Shown piece after piece: positions 1-8,851 of a stretch of 64,000 nucleotides of DNA (its first letter is position 1; the number at the start of each line of letters is the position of its first letter). The position numbers were made by a program, and so were the translations under genes. The stretch is from NCBI GenBank assembly GCA_958450325.1, contig OY288250.1, positions 42,320,683 through 42,384,682 on the forward strand, written 5' to 3'. The stretch is from Agrostemma githago. Lineage: Eukaryota > Streptophyta > Magnoliopsida > Caryophyllales > Caryophyllaceae. The notes beneath the pieces were generated by a model. That model made no database searches, had not been told where the DNA came from, and was given only the letters and a program-made list of their open reading frames with translations.

Positions 1-1058
1 GGTCCAGTCCAAGGACAAAATCACCAGGTAACGGGCTTTATCTCTTTTAGCTAGGCCCGTCATCTTCGAAAGGAACCACCAGATCACGTTCCACCTAATC
101 AAGGGCCTGCCATGGAATTTTAGCTCCTCATCCCAGTACTTCCGATTTATATGATGATTGGAGCTGATTCGTCGAGACCGTGAGCCTATCTGACAGCTTC
201 GATACCTGGATATGCTCGTCGGGGGCTCTATAATTGATAGGCGCTCGGATAACCAAATCTGCAAAAATTTTCGAAAAGTAAAAAACTTTCGAAAAAAAAA
301 AAAAAATCGGAAATTTTTAAAAAAAACAAAATTTCGAAAAATTTTAAAAAAAATTTTTTTTTTTTCGGAAATAAAAAAAAATTTTTTTTCAGAAAAATTT
401 TCGAAGAGGTCAAATACCTGCAGAAGACGAATGCCGCCCGTTAATTGCCGATCTGGATCAAGTCTCCTCGCATCAAGGCCCATGATGATCTCCCCAGTTA
501 TCAGCCAGGCTGGGCTATAACCTGCCTCCATTTGATCCACTATGCTGATTAGCCTGATCTCGCCTAAACATGAGTCAGCATCCATCCGACCTTCGAAAGC
601 GTATCGATGCAGCATACAGAAGGCAAAGGCCCTACGCCTGTGGATAGGAGAAATTCTGGTACCATTGGGATCCATAAATTTATCAGCTAAGTCGAACAGG
701 GAAACAGAATTTCCCTTCACCATACGGGAAGTCTCAGCATGAGACAACCCAAGAAAGCCCCTCAGCCTCCTCCTTGGATCAGGGTAAAAAGGAGGAATAG
801 CAGGATGAGCATTGGGGCACCAACCCCCTACAGCAGCAATCTCTTCGGGAAGGGGACATATTTCTCCCCGGGAAAAGCAAAAACATGATGGGTAGAATCC
901 CAGAAGGTCAAGCAAGCATCTAGAAAATGGGTATCCACCTTAAGTCGCTGGAGCGGGAACAAAGCTACAATTCCCATCTGAGTTAACTGGACCTTATCTC
1001 CGTCTCGAAAATCTTGGGCCCACGCGTGAAGCATCGCGGTCAGATGTTCGATTCCCAT
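1..1058 (-). pseudogene. antisense ORF (aORF) of the Tat element, plant mobile domain-like, two exons, frameshifted
   Basis: Read on the minus strand from an ATG at 1058. The first part contains LTFWDS..HHVFAF, then the frame shifts by one base in a C/G run near 862-880. It continues open as CPLPEE..GWCPNAHPAI..FLGLSH, RRRAFAFCMLHRYAFEG, VDQMEAGYSPAWLITGEI and IRLLQ up to 418. After an inferred intron (259-417) the second exon begins IWLSERL and runs through KYWDEELKFHG, WNVIWWFLSKMTGLAKRDKA and VILSLDW to the window edge without a stop. This order is typical of plant mobile domain proteins, known both in host genes and as antisense extra ORFs of Tat elements. Their molecular function is not established. 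The frameshift (and the stop it creates at 828-830) argues that this copy is broken unless it is a sequencing indel. The C-terminus is outside the window. Confidence 0.75.
259..417 (-). other. inferred spliceosomal intron in the aORF
   Basis: On the minus strand the exon ends CTTCTGCAG followed by GTATTTG (donor at 417), and the acceptor is TTTTTGCAG ending at 259. Joining the two keeps the PMD-like frame open in phase 0 (..IRLLQ then IWLSERL..). The 159 bp between are almost pure A/T with homopolymer runs, unlike the flanking exons. It is inferred from consensus and frame only. Confidence 0.65.
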
Positions 1059-1162
1059 AGCAGAAAGTTTTTATTTTATCTAAAAAGTCTAAAGGGATTT
1101 TTTTAAGATGAGAAGGAAATATTTCAGGTTGGAATATGAGAAGATTAAGGGCAAGAACTCTC

Positions 1163-1170
1163 TATTTATA
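1163..1170 (-). promoter_or_regulatory. TATA box for the antisense ORF
   Basis: The minus strand reads TATAAATA here, 105 bp upstream of the aORF ATG at 1058. This is a textbook plant TATA element, and the spacing leaves a short 5' leader. It implies the antisense ORF could be transcribed from its own promoter inside the retrotransposon rather than from an LTR. Confidence 0.5.
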
Positions 1171-1804
1171 ATAGGGAAATCTCCTCTCCTAGTCACTCCT
1201 GGAATAGGGATTTTTGCAGTATTCCCTGCTTCACTTAGGCATACAGGCCTAACCAGATTTTTTTAGGAATCCATGTCAGAATCTGATCAGGAATCAAGTC
1301 ATCCCAAACATTCCTTTTCTTCCAAATTTTTCAAAAAAAATTCCGCCATTTTCGAAATTTTTTTCGATTTTTTCCAAAAAAAAATCAACCAAAAATCATT
1401 TTTTTCCCCCAGCACGAGTCGATGTTTATCTGTATGTTGCATGCAAAACAGACAGGTATCCCGAGACTCCTGGAAAATTATCAAAGTTCTCAGTGAAAAT
1501 TCAAGCAACATTTTCCCTGAGAAATCGGATGCATCAGTAAAAGGTACGTCCGCAGCTTCTAATAAAAGCTCCCACGCAATTTCAAGATGGAGATTGTCTG
1601 TGAACAGACAAATCCAAGACTTTTTTAGTAGAAAGTCCCCGCGCCATTATCAACATCTATCCAGGTATGATTTCTATCCTATGGCTGGCGAGCCCTTCAC
1701 GCAAGTCTAATGGACTCTAAACGACCCGATCGGAAGTCTGCCAGGTCTTAATCCTCGATTGGCCTGGTAGCTACTCTGACTTTCGCCTTGTCCAAGCCTC
1801 AGTC
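1171..1804. other. non-coding 3' internal region of the Tat element
   Basis: No frame on either strand gives a recognisable protein. Positions about 1320-1410 are A/T homopolymer-rich with repeated TTTTCGAAATTT-like words, the same low-complexity style as the aORF intron. The remainder is ordinary mixed sequence leading to the polypurine tract. Confidence 0.5.
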
Positions 1805-1817
1805 AGAGTGGGGGCTC
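1805..1817 (+). promoter_or_regulatory. polypurine tract of the Tat element
   Basis: AGAGTGGGGGCTC lies immediately before the TG of the LTR. G-rich tracts of this form precede Tat-lineage 3' LTRs and prime plus-strand DNA synthesis. Confidence 0.75.
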
Positions 1818-2192
1818 TGTAGACACCCACATTTTGACCGCCAGGTGTCTATAGTAGGTCCCGCCAAACACCCGATGATGATAGGACGCAAACGTGCTTT
1901 AATGGACTCGGATATGGGCTCGAAATCATGGACATTTGGTTTAGGCTTATTAAGGAGTACAAATCTCACAGAACGGACCTCAAATCCAGGCCCAGTGGGT
2001 CGTTTCGAGTCAAATGAGACTAATTTGGGTCGATTCTGACACCGGGGGTAAAACCGTCTTTTAGCGACCAAGTCAAACCCGGTCAAAGATATTTTTCCCG
2101 AGTCACACGATCTGGCCGTGTCATTACACGTCCAATTCGGACTCAATCACTACAAAAATCAGCCTTCATTAATATTAAACAAATCCGTTTAA

Positions 2193-2226
2193 GGATAGAA
2201 TTCGATCTCAAGTAGGAATTCTATCC
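2193..2226 (+). promoter_or_regulatory. perfect 11-bp inverted repeat in Tat LTR U3
   Basis: GGATAGAATTC (2193-2203) is exactly mirrored by GAATTCTATCC (2216-2226), with a 12-nt loop. It sits about 190 bp upstream of the TATA box, so a protein-binding dyad is possible. Function is unknown. Confidence 0.6.
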
Positions 2227-2261
2227 GGAAACCGAAACAAAGTATCACCCGAGCTCAGATA

Positions 2262-2301
2262 CTCGGCTGAAACAGCCGAGATACCTCCCCCACCAGCCGA
2301 G
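2262..2301 (+). promoter_or_regulatory. CTCGGCTG/CAGCCGAG dyad plus third half-site in Tat LTR U3
   Basis: CTCGGCTG (2262-2269) and CAGCCGAG (2273-2280) form a perfect dyad with a 3-nt spacer, and a further CAGCCGAG lies at 2294-2301. The cluster is about 110-150 bp upstream of the TATA box, a usual place for activator sites. No known factor is claimed. Confidence 0.5.
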
Positions 2302-2408
2302 TTTTTGTCTTTCCCACTAAGGAACGAGAAGTTTATTCCCTTACGAACTCTCGTATTTCCTATCCAAACCGGTGTTTCTTGTCACACAAGCAAGGCCACC
2401 TCGATTCC

Positions 2409-2416
2409 TATAAATA
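2409..2416 (+). promoter_or_regulatory. TATA box of the Tat LTR
   Basis: TATAAATA followed by a GC-containing stretch and a C/A-rich segment, the usual look of a plant core promoter. It places the U3/R boundary near 2440, about 600 bp into the LTR. Confidence 0.6.
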
Positions 2417-3243
2417 GGACATCCCGTCCAACACAAAATATAAGGTTTTTAAGACAGAAAAATACCGGAAAAATCACAAATTTTCAGCAGCCAAAAAACG
2501 ACGTTCAAAATCCCGACGTAATCCCGAAATAGTTCCAAGAATCCGACGAAACCAATCCCGTCCAAACCGGCCGAACCCACGCCTACACACACACATCAAA
2601 ACACTCCAAAAACCGACACCTTGACTCATCCACATCATCTCGACGCTCCCGAACCTAAGCTACCGTCCGACGAGCCTTATTCCGAGAACACAAAGCATGT
2701 AGGTTGAGGGTGTAAATCAAACCCGACTCTTTTCCTTTCTCTTTCCCTATCTCACGTTTTTTTCACCTTTTTTTCGTCCGTTTTTTTTTTTTTTACGGGT
2801 CGTCGGTCGTCTCATATTTATTACGGGTCATTCATCATATTTTTTTATTTATTTTCGATAACAAAACTTTTTTACAATGTTCTGAAAATATGATATCGAT
2901 TCTCTAATCGTGTATCGTATTTACAAGAACTAAATTAATTTTATTCTCGTTAATACTAATGAAATCATTAACCTTTTTATTTACAAAATTCGATGATTTT
3001 ATATGCGGGGAGAATTCAACATCTTTTTTCGTTCAAAATTCTTTTTTTCACCTTTTCGTTCAAAAACTAACTTTTTTTAACTTTTTCTAAAAACATTCTA
3101 ACTATTTGATATTGATTTCATAATCAAATATCGAATACAACGAATATCGAAAATATGAATCGGGCATAAATTAATCTATATTTGTACGCGATTTATAAAA
3201 ATTAACGACTTTTCGACAAATAAAAAAATCCGACAGGCTACCA

Positions 3244-3274
3244 CGCGGGTCGCGCGCCGGTCAGGCGACCCGCG
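3244..3274 (+). repeat. GC-rich hairpin in the Tat LTR
   Basis: CGCGGGTCG (3244-3252) and CGACCCGCG (3266-3274) form a perfect 9-bp stem with a 13-nt loop, in an island of CpG-rich DNA surrounded by AT-rich sequence. A structured leader RNA is possible. Confidence 0.55.
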
Positions 3275-3912
3275 CGGCAGCCGGTTCACGGCCTCCCTTT
3301 TTTGTTTTCTTCGTTGTCTATTTTTAATTCTTCTCGAACATTATATTAAAATGCGACCTTCGCGACATATTTCAATAAATTCTTTTTTCGACCTCGATCA
3401 ACACGTGTTAATCAATCACGTGCCATAAATATTTTCCAAAATCATGCATCTTATTTATTTATGTCTTTTATTCAATTTATTCATCGTTACTAACTCGTTT
3501 TCTCGTGTTTGTAGCTTTTTATTTGTTTTTATCGTTTTATTAGACTAAAACGAACTCACGTGCTAAAATAACTTTGACGTTATTAGTTTAATATGCATTA
3601 AACGACTTAGCAACCCATTTTATTTTTCTCTCACATGTCTAGGGAAAATAATGTTTGCATATCATTCAACCGTCGAACTAACCCGTGTACACCAAAAACG
3701 AACGATATCCTAGTAAAGGCCGCTAAGTGCGGGCGGGGTTGGGTGTTCTTAGTGAACTTCCCAACACGTACCCTCTCCCCTTACTCAGAACCATGGTTTC
3801 CGGATGTCCGAATCCATTGGCTACGAGAGTCATTCAATATACGATTAACCGCCCAGCCGGCATCGGTATCGATATGCAAAGGGACGAGCCCAATAAACTC
3901 TGACATCGGAAA

Positions 3913-3937
3913 TGGGCCGTATTTTGTATACGGCCCA
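3913..3937 (+). repeat. 10-bp perfect hairpin near the Tat LTR 3' end
   Basis: TGGGCCGTAT (3913-3922) pairs perfectly with ATACGGCCCA (3928-3937) around a 5-nt loop. It lies about 50 bp before the TGGCGACTCC motif. Confidence 0.6.
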
Positions 3938-3986
3938 CTACGACATAGAGTGGGCTCGAACGGTTCCGAATAACCACAAAATTCGG

Positions 3987-3996
3987 TGGCGACTCC
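3987..3996 (+). promoter_or_regulatory. Tat-type TGGCGACTCC motif
   Basis: The preceding sequence plus TGGCGACTCC resembles the LTR-end/primer-site word of Tat and Ogre elements (tRNA-Arg type primer). Here it is inside the 3' LTR, so it marks lineage rather than an active primer site. Confidence 0.45.
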
Positions 3997-4098
3997 TACT
4001 TCGATTTAAATTTCAATTTGACCATCTCATATGGAGATTCATTCGCCTCGCCAAACCCGCGCGTGGCCGCGTCGGGGTGGACCTATGTCATGTCCACA

Positions 4099-4600
4099 AT
4101 TATATGTGAAAAAATTAATTAATTAAGCGGTAAAAATGAAAGAGACTTAAATAATATTAGACGTCCTAATGATAGATGATCAATCACATACTAATTTTAC
4201 ATGATATGCTATGTACGCCGCATTTTAGCTAGCATATATTACACTGTAAATGTTAGTTGTCTTTCAAAAGTCATACTTAAGATTATAAAATTTTAATAAA
4301 ACATATTGTCAAATTAAGAGAAATCAATTGCTTCACAAATGATGATTAATAAAAAAATAATTAAATTAGACAACCAACGTTTTCTTGGATTTCATTTACA
4401 AAAAATCTATTTTTTTTTCTTAAAACTAAATAAAATAGTACGAATTTTTTTTTCAAATTTAATTTTTTTTTCTTCATATTATCTTTAGCTTTGAATTTTA
4501 ATGAATTTTTTAAGATCAATATTTGACACTCGGCTTAACTTGAAAGTAATTTGATTAAAGTTCGGAGAACCATTACCCACATGCGTTTATTACATTTTTG
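4099..4600. other. AT-rich DNA without recognisable genes
   Basis: No conserved frame, RNA gene or long repeat is visible. It may be the interior of the CACTA element whose end follows, or genomic DNA into which the Tat element inserted. Confidence 0.4.
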
Positions 4601-4897
4601 GCTAAAAAATAATTTCGTCACGGAAGTTAATTATGTCGTGGCTAAATAATATTTGCCACTGAACAAATTCGTGGCTAAATATATTTTTGCCACAGGTGTG
4701 ACATCTTTCGTGGCAAGAGTGATTATTGGCCACGACTTTAATAAAATTCGTGGCGCAAATGATTTTTTGCCACGGGAACATTTTTTCCCGTGCCATATTT
4801 TTTTTCCCAAGTAGTGAATCAAATTTTTCCCGTGGCTAGGTAAAATTTAGCCACGAATAACAAATTTTTGTGGCGCAAGTGTCAATTTGTTGTAGTG
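4600..4897 (-). mobile_element. right end of a CACTA-type (En/Spm) DNA transposon or derivative
   Basis: The segment ends TTTGTTGTAGTG at 4897, which on the minus strand reads CACTACAACAAA, the terminal form of plant CACTA transposons. Inward from it, GTGGC and GCCAC pentamers alternate in orientation at about 4638, 4655, 4671, 4689, 4710, 4729, 4750, 4769, 4832, 4850 and 4870, which fits a subterminal repeat region that binds transposase. No matching left end was found in the window; it may lie beyond the Tat insertion. The next three bases, ATG, would be one copy of a 3-bp target duplication. No transposase frame is seen. Confidence 0.6.
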
Positions 4898-4984
4898 ATG
4901 CAACAGCAGTGACGCTCATCCCAAAGGTGTCCAAGCCTGAAACAGTACAGCAATTCCGTCCGATTTCGTGCTGCAACATGGTGT
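4898..4984. other. 87-bp unassigned flank between CACTA end and array
   Basis: It matches neither the array unit nor the CACTA subterminal motif. It may be the original genomic DNA at the left edge of the array. Confidence 0.4.
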
Positions 4985-5085
4985 ACTGACCGTTCTTTTG
5001 TAAAGTATAGAACATCAGTGTGTTTTAATCCCAAGTCTACAGTGTTTCCGCCACTGTATTGCGTTAGAATTTATAGGGGATTACA
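4985..5085 (+). mobile_element. LTR0, 5'-truncated LTR remnant at array edge
   Basis: Matches only the last 101 bp of the full LTRs (from ACTGACCGTTC to GGGGATTACA). The 5' 2.57 kb is missing, so the array starts with a broken LTR and no TG terminus or target duplication. Confidence 0.9.
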
Positions 5086-5087
5086 GT

Positions 5088-5099
5088 TGGTGTCAGAGC
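5088..5099 (+). promoter_or_regulatory. primer binding site, derived G form (initiator Met-tRNA type)
   Basis: TGGTGTCAGAGC lies 2 bp after the LTR. The canonical plant initiator-Met site is TGGTATCAGAGC, so one base differs. The same G form is present in INT1 to INT10; INT11, 12, 14, 15 and 16 have the canonical A. Confidence 0.8.
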
Positions 5100-6167
5100 A
5101 TCGTTGCTCCCGACGCTTACACCTGATTTTAGGAAAAACACTAGTAAATGATTTCAACATTAATAAAAGATTGGTGAGAGATGGGTAGAAACAATTAAGG
5201 ACTTAACTGTTAGGTTTTACATGTTCTTGTAACTCAATGATTAGCATTGAATATTTGTCTTATTTGCCCAAGAAGAAGATGCGTGGACGAGACGTGGATT
5301 TAATGCTGCACTACATCGGGACAAGACCTTAATATTCTAGGATCATTGATTTTTTTCTTTCAGCCTCAGTTTCTTCCCAATTCTTCTGTTACAAATTCTC
5401 ATCTCCATTCTTATGGCAAATCTCCGTTATATTCTTCTACTTTACCACCTTCCCTCTTGAGATTCTTTGGTATGACCGACTCTCATCTTAGTAAACCTTG
5501 TTGGAAGTTAAAGATATTTGAGGATTAGTAACCCCTTATTACCTACGTTTGAGTATTGTGAGTTGTACCTGTTCCCTAACCTGGTAAGGGCTTTTGAGGA
5601 TTGATATAATGGTATTGGTTAGTTGATGGAATTAGGATTATACCTTGAATGCTTACCTTGGGTTATAGGTTACCTGATTATATGGAATACTTGGAGTCGA
5701 ATCAGTTTTGGATGGTAAGATTATATTTTATTTAGATTGTTAGCCTGAGTGTTGTGGTACTATTTCAGGTTCTCATTAATGTTTTTAGTAATGTTTGTTG
5801 ACATAGATAGATGAAGCCTTGGTTTTGGTGGATTAGATCGTGGAGTGTGATAAGGATATAACTTATGAACTTTTGAGTTGAGTGATCTAAACTTATTTTG
5901 AGGAATTTTGGTAGCATGATTATGTGACTTTGAATCGTTTGGTGGATTCTTACCTTGTTGCTTGAGTAAGTATGTAAGACTTTGTATTCGAGGTTGTAGC
6001 AATTGATAGCTTCGGAGGTTGTAGACCGTGTAGGACCACCTAGTGCCTGATATTAATGGACTTAGTATTTTTTGATGGAAATAGGAACCCGAGTTTCGTA
6101 GGAGTCGTACTTGGAATCTCGATTTCCTTTGTGCCTTTTTCCAGTTTCGAGGACGAAACTTTTTTTT

Positions 6168-6179
6168 AGTGGGGAGGAT
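6168..6179 (+). promoter_or_regulatory. polypurine tract of the array unit
   Basis: AGTGGGGAGGAT, preceded by a T run and followed directly by the LTR TGTAACACCC. The same tract precedes every LTR of the array. Confidence 0.85.
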
Positions 6180-7950
6180 TGTAACACCCGCAAATTTCCT
6201 AGCTCTGCTATCTGTTTCATTACGATTATATAGTAACTACATTTTTCCTATTTCGAATTCTCTTTCATTATCGAGCCTAAAATTATTTATTTTCAAAAAA
6301 TGGATGTTTAATTATTTTATTACGCGATTTCATAAATAATTATTTTCTAATGCGTTTTTAATCCGATTTCTTCGTAAACGCTTATATTATTTTACAAACC
6401 TTCTTTTATTAACACTACATATTATTTTTAACCTATTTGTTTTAATTCTTATCCTCGTATTTATTTTAATCGGAAACTTATCACATCGATTTGTTGCTTG
6501 TTCTTTCCATCTCAACCATCTTGTTTCCTAGTTGAGTTAAGAGTCCTTGTGACCCGATTATTCCTATCTTTTAGCCTTCTAATTTCTTTTATATATTCTC
6601 TTTCATTCTAGTCTATTTTATTCACAAAGTCTTCTTTTCTCCTCTATTTTAAGTTAAACTTCCTCCTTTTTGTTCGTCAATCCGATCATAATTCGTCTCT
6701 AATTCTTTCCGATCTCGAGGGTAATTTAAGTACTCTTATTCGTTCTTCATCTCTTTTTCTGCTTTCTATTCACTTAATGTGGTTTTAATACCATATGTTT
6801 AATTATTTCGTAGGCTATTGTGCTAGATCCGACGAAGACGGTTATTTATTTGATTCGGATCTTGGTTAAGGTAACATTGACACGTTACTCGGTATTATGT
6901 GATATTATTTTTGTAGTTGAATGTATAGAAATTAGATTTTTATTAGACATTATATTTATGTCTCGTTTTTAATAACAAAATCTTTAAAATCGTAAATTTT
7001 CACATGTTTCGTTATTTTAAATCGTTTTTACGAGATTTTATAATAAATTGTTCTTTTAATTATTAAAAAGTATTAAAAGGCCGAGACTAAAACATACAAA
7101 TAATAATTAATTTCATAATTTTCGTGGTTTTTGATATAAAGGGTCAAATTGAATGTTTTATTGTTTTAATAGAGTTACACCATGTTTCAAAATCTGTTAG
7201 TGTTTTTGTGTTAATTAAAACTCTGTTTTAAAGCCTTTTATTACGAAAACATTGAAAAGAGACTACTATTTATTTTAAGTCTAATATATGCCTATTTAAT
7301 TTCGTAAATTCATTCCAAGTGGTTTCGTCACAATAAATTATTTATGAACAGGTGTCAAACTAATTCGCGATTCTGTCAGTTGTGATAAGATCTAAATTGA
7401 AACATATGTTAAACTTTTTATTTAATCCTGGTAATTTACTTACATAAACTATGAGGAGTCTAGTTAATGTTTTCAATTGGATTTTATTTAAAATCAATTT
7501 TTAAACGTGTTTTATTAAAGATATACAATCGGGTGTCTAATTCTGATAGTTTTTAAATATACGAATAAAAGTCCATGTTTTATTTGAAATTTGGATTTTC
7601 TCCAGAAATACAAGTTGTAACTAACTTTCTAAAGTTTTTAACCCCACTGATCCTACGTTATTTTGATTTTTAATGATTTAATTACGAATTTTATAGTAAG
7701 ACAGTGCAATTCTGGAAAATCTTTAATTTGTTATTTAAATACTTTTAATTACTTAGACTTCAACCTTTTGATAAATAATTATGACTTTGACTTTAGTTGA
7801 TTTTTAATCAAAAATTATACATTTATATAATAAATATAATGTTTACGTCTCGAGGCCTAATATTAACTATTTTATATAACTCCTATTTTGATCGATTTCT
7901 ATTTATAATAATACCTACTTTTGAAAAAGTTATTATTTTAAGAAAAGTTC

Positions 7951-7963
7951 TATATTTATAAAG
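7951..7963 (+). promoter_or_regulatory. candidate LTR TATA box
   Basis: TATATTTATAAAG, about 1.77 kb into the LTR and 50-90 bp before the GC-richer module. It would give a U3 of about 1.8 kb and R-U5 of about 0.85 kb. Other A/T words nearby could serve, so this is tentative. It recurs in all full LTRs. Confidence 0.3.
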
Positions 7964-8005
7964 TTTCATCTTTTGAAGAACAAACTATATTTTTATTGAA
8001 TTATG

Positions 8006-8419
8006 ATAATGGCGTTGTTTTGGAGTTATGGAATAGAGGAAGTGTACGGGTAGAGTAATACAGTCTAGAGTATACGTTTGCCATCAGCTATAAGGCTAGT
8101 GTATCCGAGCGGGATGCATTGGTTGTTGAACTGGGCATGTTCTTGTCCAGGAGTGTATGTTCATTTTGACCTTAAGCTCGTACCTCGCATGTAAGACGCC
8201 GTCGGGTTGAACTGGGCACACTTGGTGTTCCAGGAGGGGTGTGCATATGTACTTTAGCTAGGACCTCGCATTGATAAGTCGTCGTCCTATTATGGTTGAG
8301 TTGCCTAGATTAGAGATCGAAGTTTGATTTGTTTGAACTAAGTTCTCGAAGCTAGTTTTTAGTATTCTCCTAGTGAAAGTCTATTCTGTTGCACTGATTC
8401 GTATCCATAACGCCGTTAT
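8006..8419 (+). repeat. GC-richer LTR module bounded by an interrupted inverted repeat
   Basis: ATAATGGCGT..TTATGGA (8006-8032) is the reverse complement, with one mismatch and a 10-bp insertion, of TCCATAACGCCGTTAT (8404-8419). Between them the base composition is clearly richer in G and C than the rest of the LTR, and the module contains an internal duplication. It could be an old nested insertion or a structured R-region leader. Confidence 0.45.
8126..8288 (+). repeat. imperfect 81-bp tandem duplication inside the LTR
   Basis: Two copies, 8126-8206 and 8207-8288, both begin TTGAACTGGGCA, share TCCAGGAG in the middle and ACCTCGCAT near the end, and are otherwise diverged. The pair is present in every full LTR, so the duplication is older than the array. 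Confidence 0.7.
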
Positions 8420-8851
8420 TATTATTGATTGATATTGACTTGGAAGTTGGCAATCATTTTAAATTATTTTACTATATCGTTTTAAACGTTTTCCATTTTG
8501 AACTATTTTGATATAATAGTAATTATGCTTTAATGTCATGTAATATGGCTGGGAGAACGTCGTCGTTACTCCCCACTGAATTGTGGCTGTTATGTTTATA
8601 ACATGACAGGTTTTTGCTGCCGGGTTTTGGGTGTGAGCTAGCGAGTGGCATGGATCCTTCTCTACTACATTTATATTAATTTTTGGATTGTTAAACCCAT
8701 TTGGAGAATTTTTATTTTTAGCCCTTTTGTAAGAAGTGACATTTGTATTGACTGACCGTTCTTTTGTAAAGTATAGAACATCAGTGTGTTTTAATCCCAA
8801 GTCTACAGTGTTTCCGCCACTGTATTGCGTTAGAATTTATAGGGGATTACA

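Larger units (their letters stand above)
1..4098 (+). mobile_element. 3' part of a Tat/Ogre-type Ty3/gypsy LTR retrotransposon (partial)
   Basis: Seen: an internal region holding an antisense PMD-like ORF, then a polypurine tract and a long LTR beginning TGTAGACACC. Known of the family: Tat-lineage plant elements have long LTRs, TGTAGACACC-like termini and often an extra ORF between pol and the 3' LTR, sometimes in antisense. A TGGCGACTCC motif at 3987-3996, typical of Tat LTR ends and primer sites, supports the lineage. Gag, protease, reverse transcriptase and integrase are not in the window and would lie to the left. Orientation is inferred from the order polypurine tract then LTR. The window is cut inside the internal region, so element length and target-site duplication cannot be judged; the five bases after the proposed end are ATTAT. 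Confidence 0.8.
1818..4098 (+). mobile_element. 3' LTR of the Tat-type element
   Basis: It begins TGTAGACACCC directly after the polypurine tract. The end is placed at ..ATGTCCACA (4098) because it gives TG..CA termini, lies about 100 bp beyond the TGGCGACTCC motif, and is where the GC-rich sequence stops and AT-rich DNA starts. The length of about 2.3 kb suits Tat/Ogre LTRs. The 3' boundary is less certain than the 5' one because no second LTR is in view for comparison. Confidence 0.7.
5086..6179 (+). mobile_element. internal region 1 (INT1), non-coding
   Basis: 1,094 bp from after the LTR CA to the base before the next TG. It holds the primer site at 5088-5099 and the polypurine tract at 6168-6179. 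Short frames such as the 60-codon one at 5346 start at TTG, match nothing I recognise, and are kept in other copies only because the copies are near-identical. No gag, protease, RT or integrase motif is visible. Confidence 0.85.
6180..8851 (+). mobile_element. LTR1 (2,672 bp), reference full LTR
   Basis: Ends are TGTAACACCC and GGGGATTACA, giving a 5-bp terminal inverted repeat TGTAA/TTACA. It is very AT-rich apart from a GC-richer module at about 8006-8419. Variants not seen in other copies include T at 6320 (TTATTACGCG) and G at 6730. The three longest reading frames are antisense or TTG-started and carry no recognisable domain. Confidence 0.9.

Noticed and set aside
1788..2146. overlapping frames at the start of the Tat LTR on both strands
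   Set aside because: They cross the polypurine tract and LTR boundary and have no recognisable domain.
2148..2158. CACTACAAAAA as the left end of the CACTA element
   Set aside because: It lies inside the Tat LTR, and the bases after it do not match the right terminus ending at 4897.
4602..4822. two overlapping minus-strand frames of about 64 codons
   Set aside because: They are translations of the alternating GTGGC/GCCAC subterminal repeats, not protein genes.
5346..5528. 60-codon frame conserved in every unit
   Set aside because: It begins at TTG, matches no family I know, and is conserved only because the units are near-identical; one copy is lengthened by a substitution of the upstream stop.
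5715..5768. GTAAGA...TTTCAG pair resembling a small intron in the internal region
   Set aside because: Only 54 bp, shorter than usual plant introns, and joining it does not connect any meaningful frame.
5760..6002. 80-codon minus-strand frame repeated in all units
   Set aside because: Low-complexity Asn/Lys/Pro-rich translation of AT-rich DNA opposite the retroelement sense strand; no domain or ribosomal context.
8459..8800. 113-codon minus-strand frame in the LTR
   Set aside because: TTG start, lies within LTR DNA, and is truncated by a one-base insertion in LTR7 and extended in LTR10, which argues against selection.
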